NCBI GenBank assembly: GCA_949293185.1
Contig: CASFCQ010000001.1
Location: 33,906-97,905 of the forward strand
Reading direction: 5' to 3'
DNA from: an uncultured bacterium
GTDB lineage: Bacteria; Cyanobacteriota; Vampirovibrionia; Gastranaerophilales; Gastranaerophilaceae
Length of the DNA: 64,000 nt
Position 1 is the stretch's first letter, and the number at the start of each line of letters is the position of its first letter. The notes under the pieces are model-generated. The model was not told the origin of the DNA. It saw only the letters and a list, made by a program, of their open reading frames with translations, and made no database searches. Shown here piece by piece: positions 58,506-64,000 of this stretch. Made by a program: the position numbers and the translations under genes.

Positions 58506-59618
58506 TTAAGAGGCTGATTGAACTAAACTCTTTGTCTTTCTCAGTAATCCTCGTTTCTCATCATGCTGATATATAAGTCTTACTTTAGACATTACCTCTT
58601 CTTCTCCTATTATATCTGTAATATTATTTATTAACCTTTCTTGAGCTTCTTCATCATGATAATAAATATTTATAACGGCATTCTTATTAGCAAGAAAAAC
58701 ATGCTTTAGAATATTATGGTCAGTTTTATCAAGTGAATGTCCAATTACATGGAATGTTGCAATACCTATTTTACTTAGTTTCTCAATAAAATTTTGATAT
58801 GCTTCAATAGTCCCAAATTTATGTCTCTGATTATGTTTTTTAAATACGTTGAAATCTACTGGAATAGTCGTATTACTAAAACTATGTGTACCTAAAACTA
58901 AATTGCATTTATCATTATTATTTACTTCGCCATGTATATAAAAAGTCTTAATAATAGGGAAATTTGAATCAACATTATTAAAGTCATGCTGATAAAGGAT
59001 TTCAAAAATATTAGTGTAATTAAACGTCAGTACCAGTAATTCTTTCCCTTTTGGGAATGATAATAAATATTCAGGCTCATTAGCCAAATTAGAACACACC
59101 TCATTAATCAAGTAATTTCCAAACTCTTTGGTAAATGTTCGGAGTTGGTCATATAGCAAATTGATAAGTCCATGGTAATTTTCAATAAAAAAATACAAGT
59201 TTGAAAAATCATTAGTTTCTAATTTTATATATTTTTTCTGTCCTGTCCTATGTCCTTCTCGAGCATGTTTTAAATGATTACTAATGTTATTAAAATTAAA
59301 TTGTAAAACATCTTTTTTAATAGAAAATTGTAAAGGAAATATATATTGTGGTTCACCATCAGATAGGTCCAAAATGGTATTGTGTACATATTTAATAACC
59401 TGAAAAATTTCATTTTCAAGGTCAATCCAAGTATTACCCAGTTCTTGTTGTTTGGTAATAAAATGATTCAACCATATATTGTCAAAAAAACTTGTTCCGT
59501 AATTAAAACCAACAACTCTTTTTTTGTTTTTTTCTATCCAGTAAGTCAAGAAATCTTTATATGCAGTTTTTAATCCATGAGCAAGGTCAAATCCGTTTCC
59601 GATAACAAGAATGTCCAT
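58506..59618 (-). CDS. AbiH-family abortive infection protein
   Basis: 370 aa. Starts with MDILVIGNGFDLAHGLKTAY, the hallmark of AbiH proteins, followed by KDFLTYW; LLVLTFNYTNIFEILY, IHGEVNN and LVLGTHSF in the middle, and FHVIGHSLDKTDHNIL near the end are the other family landmarks. AbiH was found as a phage abortive-infection factor in Lactococcus; its mechanism is not known to me. It lies 190 bases upstream of the restriction enzyme on the same strand, so the pair forms a small defence island next to a tRNA gene. Confidence 0.88.
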   Translation of the reverse strand: MDILVIGNGFDLAHGLKTAYKDFLTYWIEKNKKRVVGFNYGTSFFDNIWLNHFITKQQELGNTWIDLENEIFQVIKYVHNTILDLSDGEPQYIFPLQFSIKKDVLQFNFNNISNHLKHAREGHRTGQKKYIKLETNDFSNLYFFIENYHGLINLLYDQLRTFTKEFGNYLINEVCSNLANEPEYLLSFPKGKELLVLTFNYTNIFEILYQHDFNNVDSNFPIIKTFYIHGEVNNNDKCNLVLGTHSFSNTTIPVDFNVFKKHNQRHKFGTIEAYQNFIEKLSKIGIATFHVIGHSLDKTDHNILKHVFLANKNAVINIYYHDEEAQERLINNITDIIGEEEVMSKVRLIYQHDEKRGLLRKTKSLVQSAS

Positions 59619-59699
59619 TCCTATCCCCTATCTAATTTATAACTTCATTTTACTACAAACACAACTGTTATCACACACACTCCAACCCCAGAGCAAGCC

Positions 59700-59819
59700 T
59701 CATGTTGTAATATTCCTGCGTTGAGCTTTCATTATACTGATAAGTTCGGTGTAAACACTCATGCCTGCCACTGACCCGGCGGTTTTATCAGATATAACTA
59801 GGGGCGTAACCTTGGCGAC
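59700..59819 (-). pseudogene. Possible remnant of a protein-coding gene (39 codons open to a stop)
   Basis: On the minus strand 39 codons are open to a TGA at 59700-59702, reading VAKVTPLVISDKTAG then SVAGMSVYTELISIMKAQRR and NITT. The composition looks like real protein, but there is no start codon with ribosome site, and the upstream end runs into the tRNA-like fragment and a terminator. Possibly the C-terminus of a gene cut by insertion of the defence island. I cannot name the family. Confidence 0.3.
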
Positions 59820-59827
59820 ACCATACA

Positions 59828-59856
59828 AAAAAAGCGGCATTGATACCGCTTTTTTG
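59828..59856. terminator. Rho-independent terminator after lemA
   Basis: AAAAAGCGG pairs with CCGCTTTTT around an eight-base loop; T-runs on both strands. Confidence 0.85.
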
Positions 59857-59878
59857 TATAAATAAATATTCTCAGATA

Positions 59879-60454
59879 TTAAAACTTCACTTCCGGTGCT
59901 TTCTTTTCTGCTTCCGGTGTTTCAAAGTATTCTCTTGCTTTTATACCTGACATTGCCGCAACAATCGAAGTCGGAAAAGTTCTGACAGTTGCGTTAATTT
60001 GTTTTACGCTTTCATTGTAGTCTTTTCTTGCTACAGCAAGCCTGTTTTCAGTTCCTGCAAGCTCATCTTGAAGATTGATAAACTGCTTGTCAGCCTTTAG
60101 GTCAGGATACCTTTCAACAACCAACAATAATCTTGACAGTGCGTTGGAAAGATCGCTGTTGCTTTGTTCAATAGCTTTCATATCATTTTTATTCATTGCG
60201 CCGCCGAGTTTTGCACGGGATTCCGCAATCTCTGTAAACAGAGATTTTTCGTGAGCGGCATAGCCTTTTACTGTAGCGACAAGGTTCGGGATAAGGTCGT
60301 TTCTCCTTTTTAACTGGTTGTCAACCTGCGCCCACTGAGCATTAACGTTTTCATCCATAAGCTGGAGTCTGTTGTAAACACCGATAAACGAGCCTGCAAT
60401 CATTATTATGAGCAGAAGCAAGACTCCTAATACAATCCAAACTGTTTTTTTCAT
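59879..60454 (-). CDS. lemA: LemA family protein
   Basis: 191 aa. N-terminal membrane anchor (TVWIVLGVLLLLIIMIAGSF) and the conserved LemA helical domain: YNRLQLMDENVNAQWAQVDN, QLKRRNDLIPNLVATVKGYA, ERYPDLKADKQFINLQDEL, ENRLAVARKDYNESVKQINA. The function of LemA is not settled; it is an anchored four-helix protein that often pairs with TPM-domain proteins, as here. Last gene of a three-gene operon. Confidence 0.95.
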   Translation of the reverse strand: MKKTVWIVLGVLLLLIIMIAGSFIGVYNRLQLMDENVNAQWAQVDNQLKRRNDLIPNLVATVKGYAAHEKSLFTEIAESRAKLGGAMNKNDMKAIEQSNSDLSNALSRLLLVVERYPDLKADKQFINLQDELAGTENRLAVARKDYNESVKQINATVRTFPTSIVAAMSGIKAREYFETPEAEKKAPEVKF

Positions 60455-60473
60455 TTTTTCTCCTTTTATTAAT

Positions 60474-61205
60474 TTATATGTTGTTTATGTATTCCAAAAG
60501 CTTTTCTAGCTGAACAATCGCTTCATCCGCGAGTTTGTATGTCTCAGACTTTGAAAAATTGCAATGTTTCTCTTTGGCACAGAGCAGTTTTTCGTAAAAC
60601 TGTTTGTCTGCATCAAATATCTCGCAAATTTTGTTCAGGTTGGCGTATGCGGATTTTGAAACTTCTATCTCCTGCAATCTCAAAATAGCTTTAAAGATTG
60701 CGTTTATTGTTTTGGTTACGGCAAAGAGCGCATTGTTAATTTCTTTTGGATTGTTTGAAAACAAAAGATAGTGTTTTCTAAAACGCATTAAAAGGTTTTT
60801 CATCTCTGCTTCACATTGAAGCCTTAAATCCTCTTTTTTTATGTTTATAGAGGATATAAGATTTTCACCGTAAATTATTCTGTGATTGTCCTTAATGTCT
60901 GAATATTCCATTGCATAAACATCTGTGGAGTTGAACCATTCGCGCTCACCCATAAAAACCGGCAGAGGATTTTTCTCTTTATCAAAAATTCTGCAAGGGC
61001 AGCCTGTTCCCATCCATTTCTTTACAGCAGGCGCACATTTTTTTAGGTCGTCGCCTGTGACGTTTTCTGCAATAACCATAATATCTATGTCAGAGGTGAG
61101 TTTGTCCGTTTCAATATTGGCTTTTGAACCGTAAATAAAAACACTTTTTAATCTCTGATTAAAGACCTTTTTTATGTCCTGAATAAATTTATCGATTTTT
61201 TTCAT
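60474..61205 (-). CDS. Nucleotidyltransferase-domain protein (Pol beta type) with helical C-terminus
   Basis: 243 aa. The N-terminal domain has FIYGSKANIETDKLTSDIDI, with Gly26-Ser27 and Asp39-x-Asp41 forming the GS...DxD metal site of minimal nucleotidyltransferases. Residues 130-243 are helical and resemble a HEPN-like partner domain fused on (LRLQCEAEMKNLLMRFRKHY). It lies between a TPM protein and LemA in one operon (29- and 19-base gaps). A fused NTase-helical build recalls MNT/HEPN systems, but no second gene is present. Confidence 0.8.
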   Translation of the reverse strand: MKKIDKFIQDIKKVFNQRLKSVFIYGSKANIETDKLTSDIDIMVIAENVTGDDLKKCAPAVKKWMGTGCPCRIFDKEKNPLPVFMGEREWFNSTDVYAMEYSDIKDNHRIIYGENLISSINIKKEDLRLQCEAEMKNLLMRFRKHYLLFSNNPKEINNALFAVTKTINAIFKAILRLQEIEVSKSAYANLNKICEIFDADKQFYEKLLCAKEKHCNFSKSETYKLADEAIVQLEKLLEYINNI

Positions 61206-61234
61206 TAATAAAATTCTCCAAAATAAAAGTTAAA

Positions 61235-61948
61235 TTACCAGCTGCCTGACGCTCCGCCGCCGCCAAAGCCGCCGCCTCCGCCAAAACCTCCGAAACTTCC
61301 ACCGCCAAAACCAGAACTTCTGTAGCCGCCTCCATAATACAGAGGAATAGGCACGATACCGAATCTTAACATTAAAAATATGATTACAAATAAAAGAAAC
61401 CAGTATTCGTCATACTTGTCGTTTTCCGGAGCTTTGGGGATGTTACCTGTTGTACTGAGAGTATAACCTTCTGCTTTTGCAATTGTGCTCGCCAGCGTGT
61501 AAGTTCCTCTCCAGATTCCGCTTTGATAATCTCCCTTTTTAAAATACGGAAGCATATCTTCATCACGGATTCTGCCAGCTCTGCCGTCTGTTATTGTGCC
61601 TTCCAGTCCATAGCCGATTTCTATTCTCATTTTGCGCTCGTTTGGAGCAACCAGCACAACAGCGCCGTTATCTTCGCCTTTTTTGCCGAGCTTGTATTTT
61701 CTGCCAATGTTCAAAGCTGTTTCTTCAACACTTCGACCGTCAAGTGAATTCACTGTGACAACGGCAATATCAGTGCCTGTCTTTTTTTGCAAATCCCACA
61801 AAAATGTATTTATCGAGTCTTCTGCTTTTGTGTCTAAAAGATTTGCATTGTCAGCAATAAAAGCATTAAAATTATACTGAGAATCCGCAAATACAGGACA
61901 CATAACCACAAGAATCAGAACAACTGTCAGTATAATTCGTTTAAACAT
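61235..61948 (-). CDS. TPM-domain (YgcG-like) membrane protein with Gly-rich tail
   Basis: 237 aa from ATG 61948, where a signal peptide (MFKRIILTVVLILVVMCPVFA) begins. The TPM domain has FIADNANLLDTKAEDSI, KTGTDIAVVTVNSLDG, NGAVVLVAPNERKMRIEIGY and GRAGRIRDEDMLPYF. One membrane segment (WFLLFVIIFLMLRFGIV) follows, then a Gly-rich end (FGGGSFGGFGGGGGFGGGG). TPM proteins are often encoded with LemA, and this one has the usual signal peptide, TPM domain, membrane anchor and Gly/Ser tail. First gene of the operon. Confidence 0.92.
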   Translation of the reverse strand: MFKRIILTVVLILVVMCPVFADSQYNFNAFIADNANLLDTKAEDSINTFLWDLQKKTGTDIAVVTVNSLDGRSVEETALNIGRKYKLGKKGEDNGAVVLVAPNERKMRIEIGYGLEGTITDGRAGRIRDEDMLPYFKKGDYQSGIWRGTYTLASTIAKAEGYTLSTTGNIPKAPENDKYDEYWFLLFVIIFLMLRFGIVPIPLYYGGGYRSSGFGGGSFGGFGGGGGFGGGGASGSW

Positions 61949-62029
61949 AAAAAGTATTATAATACATTTTTTATTAATTACAATAATCAATGGTATAATA
62001 GATGTGTAAAAAATTGAACGGACACGCTA

Positions 62030-62971
62030 TTGAATAACAAATACCAGAAAAGAATACTGTTTATAGGCATGCCGGACATGGCATTAATTTGTCTTTCGGG
62101 TTTGGTTTCACGAGGTTTTAATATTGTCGGAGTTGTCCCTCCGCACAGAAATGAAGGCACATTTGAACTTATGTGCAGTTTTGCGAGCAGTCTTAAACTG
62201 CCTCTGATACTTTATAAAGACCGTATGGATGAAATGGAGTTTATCCATACAATAAAACAGCTCAATGCGAATATTGCTGTTGTCTGTTCTTATAATAAAA
62301 AATTTCCGCCGGAACTTTTGAGGACAACAAAAGACGGTTTTGTAAACTGTCATCCATCGCTTTTGCCTGAATACAGAGGTGCAAACCCTTACAGCAATGT
62401 ACTTATAAACGGGGAAAAAGAAACCGGAATAACCCTGCATTTTATGGATGAAAATTTTGATACCGGCAATATAATTGCGCAAAAAAAAGTTCCTATAGAA
62501 AAGAATGAAACTATGGGAACATTGTTCAACAGAATGAATTATCAATGTTCTGATTTGCTTGCGGAGTTTTTGGAACAGTATGAAAATAACTCAAATATTA
62601 TTTCTCTGCCGCAGCCGCAGGGAGAGTTCAAGAAAGCACCGTCCATAGATTCTAGAAATTTACGCAATTACATTGATTGGACAAAAGATGCGCAATATCT
62701 GGAACGTTTTGTAAGGGCATTGAATCCTTTTATTATTGCAATGACAAGCTTTAGAGGGATTTTTGTAAAAGTTTATACTGCAGAAGCTGTTGATAAAAAG
62801 GTTAAAGAAGAACCGGGAACAATTTGCAGAGTAAAAGATGACATAGGCGTTGCAACAGGTGACGGTATTTTGTATATAAAAAGTTTGCAATTTGGTTCTT
62901 ATATGATATCAGATGCTAAAAGCTTTATAGAAAAATTTAACCCGAGAATTGGTGAAAAATTCGGCAGGTAG
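62030..62971 (+). CDS. Formyltransferase of the Fmt/ArnA-like family
   Basis: 313 aa, TTG start at 62030. The N-terminal Rossmann-like domain has RILFIGMPDMALICLSGLV. The catalytic set Asn-His-Asp is seen in FVNCHPSLLPEYRGANP and ITLHFMDENFDTGNII. The C-terminal domain (from about 205) has the Fmt-C-like beta fold. The substrate could be methionyl-tRNA or an amino sugar; the non-standard N-terminus (GMPDMA for GTPEFA) and missing def partner make a sugar N-formyltransferase or paralog more likely than the main Fmt. Followed after 20 bases by the endonuclease IV-like gene. Confidence 0.82.
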   Translation: MNNKYQKRILFIGMPDMALICLSGLVSRGFNIVGVVPPHRNEGTFELMCSFASSLKLPLILYKDRMDEMEFIHTIKQLNANIAVVCSYNKKFPPELLRTTKDGFVNCHPSLLPEYRGANPYSNVLINGEKETGITLHFMDENFDTGNIIAQKKVPIEKNETMGTLFNRMNYQCSDLLAEFLEQYENNSNIISLPQPQGEFKKAPSIDSRNLRNYIDWTKDAQYLERFVRALNPFIIAMTSFRGIFVKVYTAEAVDKKVKEEPGTICRVKDDIGVATGDGILYIKSLQFGSYMISDAKSFIEKFNPRIGEKFGR

Positions 62972-62991
62972 GCTAATAGGATTTTTTATAA

Positions 62992-63822
62992 ATGGATACA
63001 CTTAAATTTGTAACGGCAGGTCAGCCGATATGTAACGGCAGTGCAGGGTATGAAAAAGCTTTTGATATCCTTGAAAAGCTTAAACTCGACGGAATGGAAC
63101 TTGAATTTGTCCACGGTGTGAGGATGAGCCCGCCTAATCAAAAAATGGTTAAAGAAATTTCTGCAGCAAAAAATATGGTCTTGACTGCTCATGGTCCGTA
63201 TTATATAAACCTTAATTCAAAAGAAGAAGACAAAATAGAAGCCAGCATAAAACGTGTTCTTGATACGGCAAGAATGGGAAAAGAACTCGGTGCGTATTCT
63301 GTTACATACCACGCGGCATTTTATATGGGAATGCCTCCTGATGAGGTGTACAAAAAGGTTGAAAAATCAATGGAAGAAATATGCTCTTCTCTTGATGAAG
63401 AAGGCATTGAAATATGGGTGCGTCCCGAAACTACAGGCAAGCCTACACAATGGGGAAACCTTGAGGAAATAGTAAAGCTGTCAAAAGATTTTAAACAGGT
63501 TTTGCCTTGTGTTGATTTTTCACACCTGCATGCAAGAACAAACGGACTATATAACACTTATGATGATTTTTGCAACATTTTTGAAACTATAGGCAATGAA
63601 ATCGGCAGCTATGCACTGGAAAACTTTCATGCACATATTGCAGGCATAGAGTACGGAGAAAAGGGCGAGAAAAAACACCTTATGCTTAAGGAAAGCGATA
63701 TGAATTATAGAGACTTGATGAAAGCATTTAAAAAATTTGACATTAAAGGTGTTGTTGTTTGTGAAAGCCCGATTATGGAAGAAGATGCTGTGCTTTTAAA
63801 AGAGTATTATTTGAGCCTGTAA
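62992..63822 (+). CDS. Endonuclease IV-like TIM-barrel protein
   Basis: 276 aa. The xylose-isomerase-like barrel of AP endonuclease IV is visible with metal ligands in order: LTAHGPYYINL (His), VTYHAAFYMG (His), RPETTGKPTQWG (Glu), LPCVDFSHLHAR (Asp, His), FHAHIAGIEYGEKGEKKHLML (His, His) and VVCESPIM (Glu). Such enzymes cut DNA at abasic sites in base-excision repair. It is slightly shorter and closer to the archaeal-type EndoIV than to E. coli Nfo. ATG overlaps no neighbour. Probable operon with the formyltransferase. Confidence 0.85.
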   Translation: MDTLKFVTAGQPICNGSAGYEKAFDILEKLKLDGMELEFVHGVRMSPPNQKMVKEISAAKNMVLTAHGPYYINLNSKEEDKIEASIKRVLDTARMGKELGAYSVTYHAAFYMGMPPDEVYKKVEKSMEEICSSLDEEGIEIWVRPETTGKPTQWGNLEEIVKLSKDFKQVLPCVDFSHLHARTNGLYNTYDDFCNIFETIGNEIGSYALENFHAHIAGIEYGEKGEKKHLMLKESDMNYRDLMKAFKKFDIKGVVVCESPIMEEDAVLLKEYYLSL

Positions 63823-64000
63823 GCATTTATAAAAAATGAAATCTTGTCACGTTCGTTCCTTAAGGACGTACCTCGTATTTACCAATCTGACAAAAAATAA
63901 TAAAGAAATAAAAAATGCCCGAACATCTTTAAAAATCGTACTAATGAACGATTTTAAAACCATTGTTTTGTAACAAATTGTAAAAATAGGCGTAAAAAGT
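63823..64000. other. Non-coding end of window with small palindromes
   Basis: Contains CGTTCGTTCCTTAAGGACG (63848-63866) and AAAATCGTACTAATGAACGATTTT (near 63932-63955). No gene start is seen. The words CGTTCG and CGTACCTC resemble, in reverse complement, the sequence after the palindrome at 54319-54340. Confidence 0.45.

Overview
The window is AT-rich bacterial DNA (standard code, TGA used as stop, AGA/TTA-rich codons) and most resembles a gut Melainabacteria / Vampirovibrionia genome (Gastranaerophilales type). This placement is inferred from gene content, not from a marker gene. The supporting genes are a PDZ-radical SAM-DUF512 protein typical of the cyanobacterial lineage, a cyanobacteria-style GCS2 glutamate-cysteine ligase next to gshB, a short flagellar rod operon, and several lineage-specific-looking proteins with a short FKG/FGA motif near the N-terminus.

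Layout. 1-3 kb: tail of a GGDEF protein, a BlaI-like repressor operon, a small lipoprotein and a TPR membrane protein. 3-8.5 kb: adenine deaminase, a glucosaminidase-like protein, and secD-secF followed by an XRE/zinc-ribbon protein. 8.7-22 kb: an accessory, possibly host- or envelope-directed stretch. It holds a calpain-like cysteine protease behind repeats, a secreted HExxH metalloprotein, a radical SAM protein, a mono-ADP-ribosyltransferase with an R-S-E signature, an OmpH/Skp chaperone, two tandem paralogous membrane proteins, two small proteins with FKG/FGA-type N-termini, and a three-gene operon ending in DUF1266. 22-25.6 kb: tRNA-Ser, a YopX-like phage protein, a triplicated membrane-hairpin protein, and tRNA-Met flanked by broken copies of itself. 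25.6-31 kb: an MBL-fold hydrolase and a flagellar basal-body operon (two FlgF/G-type proteins, FlgB, FlgC, a lytic transglycosylase, FliE). 31-49.4 kb: mostly housekeeping, with rubrerythrin, phosphodiester glycosidase, histidine kinase, RsuA/RluB-type pseudouridine synthase, bioD, a DegT aminotransferase, a protein made of six HTH units, a GH13-like enzyme, gloA-gshB-gshA and an ArsB/NhaD transporter. 49.5-54.1 kb: a CopG-type regulator, a CoA-disulfide-reductase-like flavoprotein, a receiver-like protein, and PadR plus DUF512. 54.2-59.9 kb: two tRNA-Leu genes embedded in broken tRNA copies and palindromic elements, then a defence island (type IIG restriction-modification enzyme and AbiH). 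59.9-64 kb: lemA - nucleotidyltransferase - TPM operon, a formyltransferase and an endonuclease IV-like protein.

The strongest unexplained signals are these. (1) Three of the four tRNA genes are flanked upstream by a truncated 5' copy and downstream by a truncated 3' copy of themselves, and related palindromes interrupt two of the upstream copies at the D-arm. (2) A set of otherwise unrelated proteins shares an N-terminal FKG/FGA-like tag. (3) Candidate effectors (ADP-ribosyltransferase, calpain-like protease) lie close to that set. (4) Several proteins are built from internal repeats and match no family I recognise. No integrase, insertion sequence or CRISPR array was seen.
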